This document shows, piece by piece, positions 11,700 to 23,843 of a stretch of 64,000 bases of DNA; positions within the stretch are counted from its first letter, which is position 1; the number at the start of each line of letters is the position of its first letter. The position numbers and the translations under genes are program-made. Under the pieces are notes generated by a model. That model saw only the letters and a list, made by a program, of their open reading frames with translations, made no database searches and was not told where the DNA came from. Source of the stretch: Cliona cf. orientalis (lineage: Eukaryota > Porifera > Demospongiae > Clionaida > Clionaidae); NCBI GenBank assembly GCA_963930775.1, contig OZ005694.1:4209054-4273053 (forward strand), given 5' to 3'.

Positions 11700-14436
11700 C
11701 TTAAAGTTCCCATATGTTTGTATAGGAAGCCATATTTGCCCATAAAAAAATTGCGGGTGCGCGGGGTACGTTGACGACCCTTTACCAAACATTGTGTATA
11801 TGACTATTTTGATCCCTGCTTGCATTGTATGGCTCTACTATGCATCCAGCTCGAATGTGTGGTGGTTTTCGGAGCATTTTTTTTTTCTGCTTAGAGTGTG
11901 GTCCCCTTATTACACACTAAGTAGGAAAAAAAAGTAAAGTAATATTTGAGACTCTGGGAAAACATTCACGACAAATTATTGATACGAGCATGCAGAATGG
12001 GTCAAAACTAGAAGAAGCGGAATTTTGATTCATACTTTAGAATTAAAGTTACGGCCCTTTGAAGTTTCCCCATATGTTTGTACAGGGAAGCCATGCGTTT
12101 GCAATGTTTTCCGCCCACGCGCTACGTGAAAAACGGGAAATTCTCGTGGTGTGCGTTATTTAGAAAATTTCTCAAAATTGGAGTTTAGGTTGTTTGCTTG
12201 CTTTGTAAGGCTCTACTGTGCATCCTAGGTGTATTATGTGGATTTCTGACGACTTTTACCAACTTTTTGACAAAATTGAAGTTTAGGCTGCCTGCGGCTT
12301 GCATTGTATGGTTCTCTACTGTCTACTGTGCATCCAGCTCGATTATACGGTGGTACACACTAAGTAGAAAAAAAAAGATCTTAAAACCGAAAAAAGATTA
12401 GAGCACTAGGGGCCATGATTTTGATATGGGCACGCAGAATGGATCGAAACAAGAAGTTTAATCTTTTTGGATTTTTGATTCACGCCTTTAAATTAAAGAT
12501 ACACCCCCTAGAGTGTTCCCATATGTTTGTATAGGAAGCCATGCACTTGCAATGTTTGCCCATAAAAAGAATTACGGGTGCGCGGGGTACGTTGACGACC
12601 CTTTACCAAACATTGTATACATTGCTATTGGGATGCCTGTTTGCATTGTATGGCTCTACTATGCATCCAGCTCGACTGTGGTGGTTTTCGGACCATTTTT
12701 TTCTGCTTAGTGTGTGGTCCCCTTGTTACACACTAAGTAGAAAATTACACACTAAGTAGAAAAAATTACACACTAAGTAGATTAAACACTAAAAAAACAC
12801 TAAGTAGAAAAAAAAGCAAATTTAAATAAATAATCTAATTCATGGGGCATTTGGGAGCACTTGGGAGGACAATTTTTACATGGGCACGCAGAATGGGTCA
12901 AAACTAGAGATTTGATCCCGGGGAATTTTGATTCACGCCTTAGAATTAAAGTTACGGCCCTTTCAAGTTACCCCCATATGTTTGTATAGGAAGCCATGCA
13001 TTTGCAATGTTTTCCGCCCACGCGCGCACATGAACGTGACGACCATTACCCACTTTAGTCAAAATTGATGTATAGGCTGCCTGCTTGCATTGTATGGCTC
13101 TACTATGCATCCAGCTCGACTATGTGGTGGTTTTCGGACAATTTTTTTTCTGCTTAGTGTTCTGGTCTCCTTGAAAAAAGAAAGAATTTAAATAATTAAT
13201 GTAATTCATTGAGGACTTGGGAGCACTTGGGGACATATTTTTTACATGGGCACGCAGAATGGGTCAAAATTAGAATTTTGATGGCAGGGAATTTTGATTC
13301 ACACCTTAGAACTAAAGTTATGGCACTTTAAAGTATTCCCATATGTTTATATAGGAAGCCATTCACTTGCAATGTTTGCCCATAAAAAAAATTACAGGCG
13401 CGCGGGGTACGTTGACGACCCTTTACCAAACATTGTATATATGGCTATTTGGATGCCTGCTTGCATTGTATGGCTCTACTATGCATCCAGCTCGACTGTG
13501 AGGTGGTTTTTGGACCATTTTTTCTGCTTAGTGTGTGGTCCCCTTGTTACACACTAAGTAGAAAAAAAAAAGAATTTAAATAATTAAATAATTAATGTAA
13601 TTCACAGAGGATTTGGAAGCACTTGGGGAGATAATTTTTACATGGGCACGCAGAATGGGTCGAAACTAAAAATTACACACTAAGTAGAAAAAAAAAAGAT
13701 TTTAATTATTGGGACTCTGGGGAGCGGTTGGGACCGTAAGTTTTATATGGGCGCGCAGAATGGCTTAAATTACGAACTTTGATCAAGAGATTTTTTTGAT
13801 TCACGCCCTAGAATTAAAGTTATGCCTCTTTGAAGTTTGTATGGGAAGCCATTCACTTGCAATGTTTGCCAAAAAAATTTTACGGGCACGCGAAAAAATT
13901 TTACGGGCGCGCGGCGTACGTTGACGACCCTTTACCAAACATTTGCATATTGCTGTTTGGGTGCCTGCTTGCATTGTATGGCTCTACTATGCATCCAGCT
14001 CAACTGTGTGGTGGTTTTTGGACCATTTTTTCTGCTTAGTGTGTGGTCCCCTTGAAATTAAACACTAAGTATAAAAAAAGCATATTTAAATAATTAAATA
14101 ATCTAATTCATGAGCACTTGGGGGGACAATTTTTACATGGGCACGCAGAATGGGTCAAAACTAGAATTTTGATGGCGGGAAATTTTGATTCACACCTTAC
14201 AATTAAAGTTATGGCCCTTTGAAGTTTCCCCATATGTTTGTATAGGAAGCCATGTATTTGCAATGTTTCCGCCCACGCGCACATAGACTTGACGACCTTT
14301 ACCGGATTTGGTCTAAATTCAAGTATAGGTTGCCTGCTTGCATTGTATGGTTCCACTATGCATCCAACTCAACTATGTCGTGGTTTCCAGACAATTTTTT
14401 TTCTGCTTAGTGTTCTGGTCGCCTTGAAAAAAAAAG
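11700..14436 (+). repeat. Tandem array of 'A' units (ACACTAAGTAGAAAAA ends)
   Basis: About six to seven units of roughly 350-450 bp, full or partly deleted. Each starts ACACACTAAGTAGAAAAA and ends TTTTTCTGCTTAGTGTG (inverted ends). Shared internal landmarks are GGGCACGCAGAATGGGTC, CCATATGTTTGTATAGGAAG and GCATTGTATGGCTCTACTAT. At 12727-12805 several start motifs are stacked without bodies. A solitary, internally deleted unit lies at 35358-35567, showing that A is an independent element. Confidence 0.85.
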
Positions 14437-15180
14437 CTAAGTAGGCCTAATTAAGCATGTGGGCGTGTTCCTGGCACTGTGTGGAGTGTGTGCGTGTGCG
14501 TTAATGCAGGTTTTATTGCTTCCGATTGGGCGTGGCTTCACAGGCCAGTGCTTGGACATCGGGGCCTGGGACTTGGCTGCGGCGATAGGTGGGCGTGTCC
14601 CGGATGCGGTGCTGACCTTTGAACCCGGCCAGGAGGCTTTGGGGGCGTGGTAGGAGGTCAAAGGTGAGGCCATGTCAGTTAATGAGGCACTGTACGCCGG
14701 TGCGATTGAGGGGACCGTACGGCTGGACGGAAGCTGACGATGGTTTGAAGCGGATGTGGTTGCGATGACGTGTTGTTACTCCGCCCACACAGGAAATGAG
14801 GTGAGCTCTTGTGTGGGCGGTGTGGCAGAACGGCCTCCAAGTGTTTGTGTGTGTTTTGGCCTTGAGGAAGCTGTGTGTTTTAATTGGGATTGATTGTGGG
14901 CTTCCGGTGGATATCCGGTGGCCATTCGGCACTTGATTGAGAATGATGGTCCTTGAGGCACAGGGTGGTTCTGTTTTGGGCGTGGCCTGGCCCCTCCCTT
15001 CCGGCTCGGCTTCCGGTCCATGGAGGATATTAAATGAACACTTCCGGCTCTAGCAGCCACACCCCTGAGACCTGTGCAATTAAAAGGGCGTGGTTACACA
15101 ACATGCACCTCACTAATGACTTTGATGTGGTTTAGGTGTCATATCCCCCACCTCACGCCCACGCAATTTGATGGTACCTT

Positions 15181-15689
15181 AATACTGCAATTGGCATCAC
15201 ATACATTACAATCTTATTAGTTGCACAATACATATTATTAACCTAAGCTTATTCAATAACTAGCTGCCTCAAATTGTCTGTCCTGGACCTGCCCCCTTGG
15301 AGTGACCACTCCTCTTGCTGCGAGGGTCACGTCAGGCTTAGTATTTTTGCATAGCAACAGCACAATTATAGTTCTCGTGCACGTGTCAAACACTGAACTG
15401 CCAGCACCATTACTTTTGGTATTCGCTTACCAGTATTGGAGGAGGCGATGGATAGTACGTAGACGCCGTAGACGAAGAGCTTTTTGAAGTTGCTGGGAAC
15501 TTCGTATTGGGTAGGGTATATAGCCGGCTTGGCTGGCAGACGTAGCTGAGGTGGTGAGGGCCAAGGAAGTCTCTTCGGGCTGTATACGAGCGGATATTTA
15601 AAGCAGAATTATTTGACTTTCGTTCAGCTTTGGTTTGAACTGGCAGCTTTGCTGTTGTCAAGGCCCCATTGTTTGACTAAGACTGAGCA
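15181..15689. other. No gene seen
   Basis: A plus-strand frame near 15420-15487 encodes a WRRRWIVRRRRRRR stretch and stops at once. It slightly recalls Arg-rich N-termini of Harbinger-type transposases, but nothing downstream supports that. Confidence 0.35.
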
Positions 15690-16300
15690 GTGTTGTTGTG
15701 GCACGCCGCTTTTAAGAGTCGCTGTTTGGCGCCCTTCAATATGCGCATGCGCGTAACCCCGGCACCCGCGCTTAGCTGATCACACCCTCCTTCAGTCAAC
15801 TCGGATTAAACTGAACCCCCATTCACATGACTTCACCATGGCAACACCGTATGAGCATGCGCATTATATGGCAAAATGGCTAATCAGACAGCAAAACGCG
15901 CTGTACACACCCACAATTAAATCGCTGTCCTGATAATACAAAACGAGCGTGCCACAGACGTGCGCGCTCCAAAATGGAGTGGAATTATACTCGAACTAAG
16001 GTGAGCGGTCATGGTAGTCTTGAGTTAGCCCAGGAAAACAGAAAGAAAGAAAGATAATTGAGAAAATGGCTATTTTTGAACATCTGGTTCTGGCATATAG
16101 CTACAATGGAGTTGATGAATGATCTTGGTCTTGTTAGATTGATAATTTGCTGTAGATTCTGATTTTGACACTTAGAAATCCTCACAAAATTACTTGTTTT
16201 GAGATATTTTGATATTTGTAATGTATTACATATATGGAGTATCCGTGCCATCCCTACTTTATGATAGAGTCTACCGACTCTATGATATGGCATCAAGCAG
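15690..16300. repeat. Dispersed non-coding repeat, copy 1 (second copy at 36290-36945)
   Basis: The segments share CATGCGCATTATATG, CCACAGACGTG, TTGAGTTAGCCC and, near the end, GTCTACCGACTCTATGAT in the same order and orientation, at roughly 75-80% identity by eye. The terminal AGAGTCnnnGACTCT-type palindrome is kept in both. No coding frame is conserved. Confidence 0.7.
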
Positions 16301-17125
16301 CTTTATGAAAATGCCATCTGGGCTAGTAAATTTGTTGGGATCAAGATCAACACTTCTATCAGGTTGTACACCTCCACTTCATTGCAAAGCAGTTCTGAGG
16401 GGCAATATCATGCAGAACCTGGTAGCTAGGTTCAATGGAGTATTGGCGAGTCAGGCCCGGAGGAAGCAATTTACATGTGGTCCGGCCAGCTTTAAGTCAG
16501 AACGTGGAGCAAATGCATGCGTAAGCAAGCAAAACTAGGGGGATCTGGAGGCATGCTCCCCCAGGAAAATTTTGTAATTTACAACCTCAGAAATTGCTTC
16601 TGATGGCTTTTGAGACCACTTTCACTGGTCAATATTTAGACTTCGTTGTATGGCCCAAATCCCTAAGATTCAGTGAAACAGAGAATTTTTGATAGCAGAA
16701 GGCAGCCTCATTATCTAAACAATCTCTCCACTTATATTAAGCTTTAAAGACTGTTGAATTAGGACCAAAATATACAAATACCTTAGGAAGCTCATTTGAA
16801 GATGAGTTGGTGTGCTAATTTGCACTACAAGCATGCGCGATTTATTATCTGACGATCTTTACCATGAAATAAACGACCATTACCCATTAAGCGTTGAAAA
16901 AAGTGGTCAGGTTTTGGCCTGACCAGCCTGACCGGTTCCGGCGGCCCTGCGAGTGGAGGAGATTTGGTGTTGAAGCAATTGGAGAAGAAGTTATATTCAA
17001 AAGAGATGCCTTTTACGGTTTGTTGGAGACTTCTGCACCATTAGAGAGAATTTTTTTTTAATTTTAAAGATTTCCACTGAGAAGTCATTGAATTAATATA
17101 AGACCTCAACTTGTGAAAGTAGTAC
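16301..17125. other. No gene; fragments of repeat families
   Basis: The stretch GGGGGATCTGGAGGCATGCTCCCCCAGGAAAATTTT near 16539-16574 is related to the interior of the CAGGG-end elements at 39875 and 50528. No gene was recognised. Confidence 0.4.
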
Positions 17126-17397
17126 TTAGGCCAAGCAAAATTGATTATTAGTTTCTCATCCTATGTTCAGGAATTTCCCCAGGCGGGCGGGTGGCTTTTT
17201 ATTTTATTTTTTGTCATGAATATCATTAAATGTCATCATGAATTTCATTAAAAAGTTGGCGCGTCTATGACGTAATGCCTCGTGCATATTTTAGTGATAA
17301 TTTTAATGATATTCATGAATTAAAATATGGTCAGGCGGAGGAAAAACTAGAGGCGGGCGGGGATGAGAAACTAATATTCAATTTTATTTGGCCTTAG
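17126..17397. mobile_element. MITE, copy 2 (TTAGGCCAAG ends)
   Basis: Same family as 6709-6969 with only scattered differences and a short insertion near the right end. It is inserted in an unrelated context, confirming mobility. Confidence 0.85.
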
Positions 17398-18194
17398 TAT
17401 AGGCTTTACTAAGATGCAACGTAGCAGTGACTTGATTGATTTCTGGCAGCTCGGTATTTTTAATGCATTGAAGTGCTCTTAGACCATTTGTTAGCTTTAA
17501 ACAATTTGCACCATCTGATTGCCTGAATGATGGACTTGGTAGCTAAGCCTGGGTAAGTTTCGTCTTGCTCGTAGGGTAGCTAGACCAGGGGATACACTCC
17601 ACCATCATGCACTTCCAGGAATCTAGCTTTCCAATTGGACCAGCAGATATTCATTTCTCTTGAAGTAAATAGCATGTCCCAGTCAATGTCATCAAGAGGT
17701 TCACAAGCGCTTTCGAATTAAATAGTGAAACAGTATCACAAGTATTACTAGCTATCATGATTTTTAAATGCACTATCTATAGACCTAGCCTGTTGTGCGC
17801 ATGAGTAGAAAATTCATGGCCTGCATGCATTAGCTATGTATTCAACGGTAGGCAATGTTGATAATAAATTATTATTACTTTTCTCAATTATTCCAGCATA
17901 ATAATATTTATTACCTTAGTAATTACCTCTATAGACACATTGAAACAAAACTTGCCATCATAAGTTTAGAGAAGCGAAACATGATGGACCACACTAAACT
18001 ATTACTAAATGCGCCATGCATGTCCACTGCGCGTGCATGCATGCCTGTATAGACTAGCTACTAATGCCCTGTATGTCAATCTTCGATACCCATATATTAT
18101 TATTTTTTCTGATAGCTAATCACTCTGATTGGCATTAATTTTTATGCAACGACATTAATTTTTCCTCCTTGAATGTGAATCTGTCAACGAGAGT
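17398..18194. other. No gene seen
   Basis: AT-rich sequence with short open frames only. Confidence 0.4.
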
Positions 18195-18770
18195 GGGCAC
18201 TCCTATCTGTCCCTTGCACAGTCCCACTAACATGGAAATAATGTGTAAGGATTTTTCTCTTGTGTAAGACTTTTTAAGGGCACATGGGCACTCCTATCTG
18301 TCCCTGCACAGTCCCACTGAACATGGAAATAATGTGTAAGGATTTTTCTCTTGTGTAAGACTTTTTAAGGGCACATGGGCACTCCTATCTGTCCCTGCAC
18401 AGCCCCACTGAGCATGGAAATAATGTGTAAGGATTTTTCTCTTGTGTAAGACTTTTTAAGAGCACTTGGGCACTCCTATCTGTCCCTGCACAGCCCCACT
18501 GAGCATGGAAATAATGTGTAAGGATTTTTCTCTTGTGTAAGACTTTTTAAGGGCACATGGGCACTCCTATCTGTCCCTGCACAGCCCCACTGAGCATGGA
18601 AATAATGTGTAAGGATTTTTCTCTTGTGTAAGACTTTTTAAGGGCACATGGGCACTCTTATCTGTCCCTGCACAGCCCCACTGAGCATGGAAATAATGTG
18701 TAAGGATTTTTCTCCTGTGTAAGATTTTTTAAGGGCACATGGGCACTTCTAGCCATCTCAATACTACATT
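18195..18770 (+). repeat. 91 bp tandem repeat, about 6.3 units
   Basis: GGGCACTCCTATCTGTCCC recurs at 18195, 18286, 18377, 18468, 18559, 18650 and (diverged) 18741, exactly 91 bp apart each time. Units contain AATAATGTGTAAGGATTTTT and CTTGTGTAAGACTTTTTAAG. Further decayed units extend to about 18890. Confidence 0.95.
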
Positions 18771-18890
18771 GTCTAGCTAAGGACTTTTCTCTTGTGTATG
18801 TAAGATTTTTGAAGGGATACATATACGTAAAACTTTCGGAGGGCACAATCATATATACAATATTATTATGAAGTGTAAGGATATTTTTCC

Positions 18891-19322
18891 TGTGAATAGG
18901 TTCTGAATGTATTATTATGCACTCATAAATATTTTATACTAGTCATGTATGATTATCGCTCTTGCATATTACAGTAATGAGGACATGCCCGAACTACTGG
19001 TTCAGTATAGCTATATAAGTAATCTTAGAGAAGAAATGATGGAGCTATTTTGTTGCAGTGGCATCTCAACTCTAAATACAAAATTTAATATTTCTCTACT
19101 TCTGGCTGCATTACTTGCATACTCCACCCAGAATCAGAAAACGCAAATGTGTGATTATATCTGACCCGAGGCTAAACAAGCTGAACACTGGCAAAAAGTT
19201 GGCTATAGGATTACGAAAGTAAGTCGACATGCACGTCAACTGCGTTGGCTGGTTCTGATTGATTCAGTACCCGAGACAGTCTGGGTCACCATCACGATGG
19301 GTATCAAGGATCATAGTATAGA

Positions 19323-19353
<31 letters not shown>

Positions 19354-20399
19354 AATTGTAACACTGTTGAAATATAGAAATCTGATGGAGGTCCTGGACC
19401 ATTATTTCATAATTTACTGATTTTCTCATAGGTCACATGTTTAATATAATATGTATGTACTGTGGTAGAATTAATATGGGTACATCCCTACTGAGGAACA
19501 AAATTAGGTATTTTCACCTGTTTTAATACATGATACGCAGTGGTTATTGATCCGGCAGCCGGATGATCTTTTTTCAAGTTTTTATTAATTTTATTTATGC
19601 AATTTCTGCAAAGCAGGGGTCACAAGTATATGTACATGAATTAGCATAAAGCTAGTAGCTACAAAGCATGCAACCAAAAAGAGAAAGTAATAATGAGCTA
19701 GCATTAATAATGATTAAAGTCTCCTGAAAGCAGACTTGAAAGCAGGCAGGGATGTAGCAGAAGCTGTGTCAGGTGGTAGCGAGTTCGCTATCTCATAGTT
19801 TGTAATGAAGGTAGATTGGATTGCTCAAATACATGTTGCAACTCGATCCTTACACTCTAAGATTTCAAAACATACCCTAAGGGCAAACTTGCACATCTTC
19901 AGTAAGTTCAATATCCTTGGTCCCATGCAGGATGCAGCTGCATATTTGACATGGGGCCTAATGAATGATATGTACAATTTTAGCAGGGTATTGCTAGAAC
20001 AGTATTACAGTTCTAGCGATAGCTAACCTGCTGAAGCTGTACTTGTGAAAGCGCCTATAGAGTAAACCGATCAATTTCCTTGTTTTGATACAAAATTAAT
20101 ATAGGTATAGCGCTTGTCAGTATATTATATGCCCGAATTGGAGTACATGTATGTTCATAAATACCTCACAGCACTAGAAGTATATACCTGTGCAGTCTTG
20201 AAATATTTTGTATAGTTCCTTCTAGGGTAGGGCTCTCTTGTAGCATAACTCGCAATCTTTTTAACTACAATATTCTCGCAATCTTTATTTTTAATTACAA
20301 GATTGCCTGCGCCAGTGAACATTATACTGTGAAAAATAATTGAAGACAGGCTTTCTGCGAAAATTTTACTCCACCAAAATATTTTCTATAATGTACATC
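18891..20399. other. No gene seen
   Basis: AT-rich. Includes an (AAT/ATT)n palindromic stretch at about 19322-19355. No supported coding region. Confidence 0.4.
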
Positions 20400-20693
20400 A
20401 GGAGTATTAGATAGGAGTGTTGAACTGCATGCAAACACGTTCCAGGAGGATGACGTAGATAGTACGCAAGTAAATGATTCTGAGGTCATGTAGGTGAGTA
20501 GAGCGGGTGTATCCTACCCAGGCAACCATAGTATATTATACCAGCTGCAGTCTGCGTTTACATAACAGTACAAGATGTGATATATCGACAGTACATGTCA
20601 GCCTTGATTACAATTTGTCTACGTCATCCTACCGGAATGCTGTTACTTAACTACGTTTGTACTGTAGTTCAACACTCCTATCTAACCTACTCC
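20400..20693. mobile_element. MITE with AGATAGGAGTGTTGAAC inverted ends
   Basis: The left end GGAGTATTAGATAGGAGTGT and the right end (its inverted counterpart closing at 20693) bound about 294 bp. The left half recurs at 44993-45113, giving an independent border. Confidence 0.8.
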
Positions 20694-21589
20694 TGTGTAC
20701 ATACAACCATGCATGTGCTTATTATCCAACTGTCCCAAGGTTTGTATGCAATATAGGTGTAAAAATCAGAGAATGTGTATGCAATATAGGTGTAAAAATC
20801 GGAGAGTAAAGTAGGTCTTGCATTTATTTCTCTGTCTCAAGAAATGTTTGGCCTGACCTTCATGAACTGTTTGAAAAAGTTAATTACAGATGGTGACCAC
20901 ATCACTGTTGTAAAGGTGCCAAGAAGTACACAAATAAGATTTATAGGGATAATCACATCCACTATACATGTATCCCTATGCTTGCTTTTTAAGCATGAGT
21001 CGACAAACGGATCAATGACAATAGCTAGGTGCATGCATGATATAGTCAAGAAAAATCCCATTTGCTTTATTCTCAGATTTTACACCAATATTGCATACAA
21101 ACCATGGGACAATAATTGGATAACAATAGTTGTATGTATATTACTAACAGTGAAAAATCTAATGGGGTCAAATTTACGGTATAATGTTCCTCCTCCCCCC
21201 TCCCTCCCTCTCTCCCTCCCTCAGGGGTTGGGGTCTGGGACATCCCAGGACAGTCGTTGGCAATCCTAGATAACCCTCTGAAAGATACGAAAATGGGACC
21301 CCCAAAAATTCTCCAGTATACGGGCATACATGCATGCATAGTCACATTAACTCGACCATTCTCTTTTTTCTCCTGCTCACCAGACTAAGCCATAAAATAT
21401 TATTATAATGTTATTAAGCAAACTTGTCATAATATTATATTATGCTTATCTGATTCAATCTATAATTAATTGGCGATCACCATAATATGATTATATTGGT
21501 TTTAATGCATGACATTGTGCTTTCTGTGCATACTAAATGTTGTATCCTGTAAATCCTTGCTCCTCTATGATGATACATGGGAATGTATT
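20694..21589. other. No gene; repeat fragment at 20925-21010
   Basis: The piece containing ATAGGGATAATCACATCCAC and CCTATGCTTGCTTTTTAAGC is related to the arms of the large foldback at 35681-36060 and the copy near 46386-46655. Confidence 0.45.
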
Positions 21590-22110
21590 ATGTCAAATTC
21601 ACCTAATTACAGGGGCTCCTCATTGCGTAAATCCTTCCTTAATAAAACTGCTTGGTGTGTGTCTATACATGGGGAGGATTTACGCACTTTTTGTTGTGAA
21701 GGTTTCTATGCATATGCTTGGAAATCCTTGCATAGTCCTTTGTTATACACATGGGAGTGAAGTACGTCAAATTCACCTAATTACATGCAGGGGCACCTCG
21801 CAGCGTAAATCCTTCCTTAATAATTTAAATTGTTAGATGTGTGTCAATACATGGGGAGGATTTATGCATTTCTCGTTAAATACCAGTCAGATGGGGTTTT
21901 ACTCTTTAATGAAAAGTATGTAAATCATTCCCATGTCACATGATACAAACTTTAAAGGATTAACTTTCGGGGAATTACGCCATTTAAGAGAGACGTAAAT
22001 CATTCCCATGGGAAAAGTGACATAAATCAATCCCATGAGTCACTCATGGGATTCTCATGGGTTTGGTGACGTAAATCCTTCCCATGAGTCACTCATGGGA
22101 TTTTCTTCAA
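21590..22110. repeat. Direct repeats with GTAAATCATTCCCATG and a CCCATGAGTCACTCATGGG palindrome
   Basis: Two direct copies of an ~100 bp unit (AAATTCACCTAATTACA.. GCGTAAATCCTTCCTTAATAA.. ACATGGGGAGGATTTA) start near 21596 and 21769. Downstream, variants of GTAAATCATTCCCATG recur, and a perfect 21 bp palindrome TCCCATGAGTCACTCATGGGA occurs twice, at 22031-22051 and 22080-22100. Confidence 0.8.
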
Positions 22111-22499
22111 GCTGAGCTGCATAGTGCACACGCTTGAAAAAGTTGGTGTGGTACAGGGTCGTTAGTCATAGTTGCCCATTCCACTATTCCACCGTTTCAC
22201 CATTCCACATTCCATTGAATCTAGACTGATCGATGATGCTTCATTACTGAATGTATCTAACGAACTTTTATTCACATGGTACCAGGACAAGACGCAAACC
22301 TCTCAGTGACATTATTTGTCTCTGGTTATAATAATGCTGCCATCATCAGCCAAGTAGAGTACAGCTGAAAGCAGGAAATGATGCACTAGCAAAGAAGCTC
22401 CATCAATGAGCAGGCTCTGTATATGGCATTGCAAAGCAGGCTGGCAGTGGGCGTACACAAATGGAATTGATAGGAAAGCTACTGTTTTTATTAGCTAAT

Positions 22500-22611
22500 A
22501 TCTTAGTACTTTAAATTGTCAGGGAGGGGGGCTTATACGCGAGACAAAACTACCTATGCAGGAACTTGAGCTAAAATTGCAGGGGGGGCATAATTGCGGG
22601 ATTCTATGGTA
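22500..22611. mobile_element. Truncated MITE of the TACC(G/A)TAGAATCCC family
   Basis: Its right part (CTATGCAGGAACTTGAGCT, then a G-run and GCGGGATTCTATGGTA) matches the right end of the complete element at 55585-55995. The left end is missing. Confidence 0.65.
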
Positions 22612-22646
22612 CCTACTAGCACCACATCATTAATGACCCTCCCACC

Positions 22647-22664
22647 CCCCCCCCCCCCCCCCCC
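22647..22664. repeat. Poly-C run
   Basis: An uninterrupted C run of about 18, one of several long G/C homopolymers in the window. Confidence 0.9.
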
Positions 22665-22799
22665 GAGGGTAGGAGACGGTAGCGTATTATAGGACTATTC
22701 CTGCTTTGAGTGAACAGTACTTTTTCATTGGTTAATGACTCTACTTGTTTCTGCACTATCTGTACATTGTGGTTACATGTAGAATCATTTTTTATGCAG

Positions 22800-23446
22800 T
22801 GACATCATCATTGGTACAGGAAAACAGTGAAGCCATTGCAGTTTGTGAAGCAGTTGGTTGGCTCTGTGAAGAGTATGTATGAAAATTAATGAAGATGCCC
22901 CTGAATTTGTAAGTATGCATAAACTTACCATGTATACTGTAACTACAAACTTTGCAAGTTTCAAGCCTATTAAAACGCTCTCTAATTAGAGTCCGTGACC
23001 AACCTCCTCCGAGTATTACTCATGCATATCATTGTAGTATGATGCACCTGTTAATTTTTGGTATCCCTTTTTTATGAAGTGTCTCTCCTACTTGGAAGAT
23101 CGCCTTGAGTTAAATGAGAGGAGTCAACTATTGACTAAATCATTGCAGGACAACCCCTTAGATTCCGACTTGCCAGAAATCATTCAAAAGCCATCAGCGC
23201 TTTCAAGTAAGCATAATACTATGCAGCATGCCTATATATACGGAAATGTACAGTGAAATTCAGAATATCCTTGCTAGAGCATGTCAGTGATAAAAATTAA
23301 TGATATAATCCTCTCCCTCCCTCCCTCATTCTTGTGTAGTATCAATCAGTCTGATGTTCCCCTGGTGCTCGCTATGGCTGCGACTAATTGCAGTAGCATT
23401 GACGTCAGTGCATACCTCAACTACACCCACATGAAAATGGTGCTCG
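22800..23446 (+). CDS. Possible multi-exon host gene (exons ~22800-22872, 23080-23206, ~23335-23446)
   Basis: Three short open segments have plausible splice borders. The first follows TTTTTTATGCAG and ends GAAGA|GTATGT. The second follows TTTTTTATGAAG and ends TTCAA|GTAAGC; it codes for about 42 charged residues (contains LEDRLELNERSQLLTKSL). The third follows TTGTGTAG and reaches a stop (contains SDVPLVLAMAATNCSS). The reading phases do not join cleanly as drawn, so at least one border is wrong or an exon is missing. No family is recognised. Confidence that a gene exists here is low to moderate; the exact model is weak. Confidence 0.25.
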
Positions 23447-23843
23447 GAAAATAATTCATTTAATAATTACCTCTATGCTATCTCAATTTTTATGTATGCT
23501 TTATGATTATGTATTACGCGAGTGTGTGTGTGCTAGTGTAGAATTGATGATTATTGATACATGACATTGTGCATAAATTTTTGTGTTCTCATGACATTGT
23601 ACAATGCCTAGTGTGGGTCATTTCCACTGGCCCCTTTCATTAATTTTAATGTCACCCTCTTTCAGTTTAGGAGTTCATTCTTATCATAATCAATCATCCT
23701 GCATATCATTCCTTCTTTATCTGCGTGTGTAGTGTTCCAAAAATTTAATATCTTCAGAGTAAGAAATTATTAATAGTTTTGTTGCCAATATAATTATAAT
23801 TTAGGGGTGGAATATCGTGCAATATACAGAGTATACGTTATAG
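23447..23843. other. No gene seen
   Basis: AT-rich spacer; no repeats or exons recognised. Confidence 0.4.

Larger units (their letters stand above)
10295..15180. mobile_element. Nested inverted-repeat element 'B' interrupted by element 'A' array
   Basis: The pieces at 10295-10515 and 14440-15180 are reverse complements of the right and left parts of a complete B element at 11455-11699 and 10694-11430. The outer pair is therefore one reverse-oriented B copy, split by about 3.9 kb of tandem A units that themselves carry an inserted forward B copy. B ends are GGTACCATTAAATTGCGTGG inverted. No transposase was seen. The 'protein-like' open frames in the two B copies are mirror images of each other and do not indicate a gene. 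Confidence 0.8.

Noticed and set aside
10980-15060. Paired 'conserved' proteins at 10813-11642 and 14437-15060
   Set aside because: The similarity is between two inverted copies of a non-coding B element; frames in both directions are open because of base composition, and both include homopolymer translation.
15302-15487. Arg-rich N-terminus of a Harbinger-type transposase
   Set aside because: The frame stops after the Arg run and no DDE or Myb-like sequence follows in any frame.
18195-18770. CRISPR-like array (regular 91 bp spacing)
   Set aside because: Units are continuous tandem repeats with no unique spacers, in a eukaryotic context.
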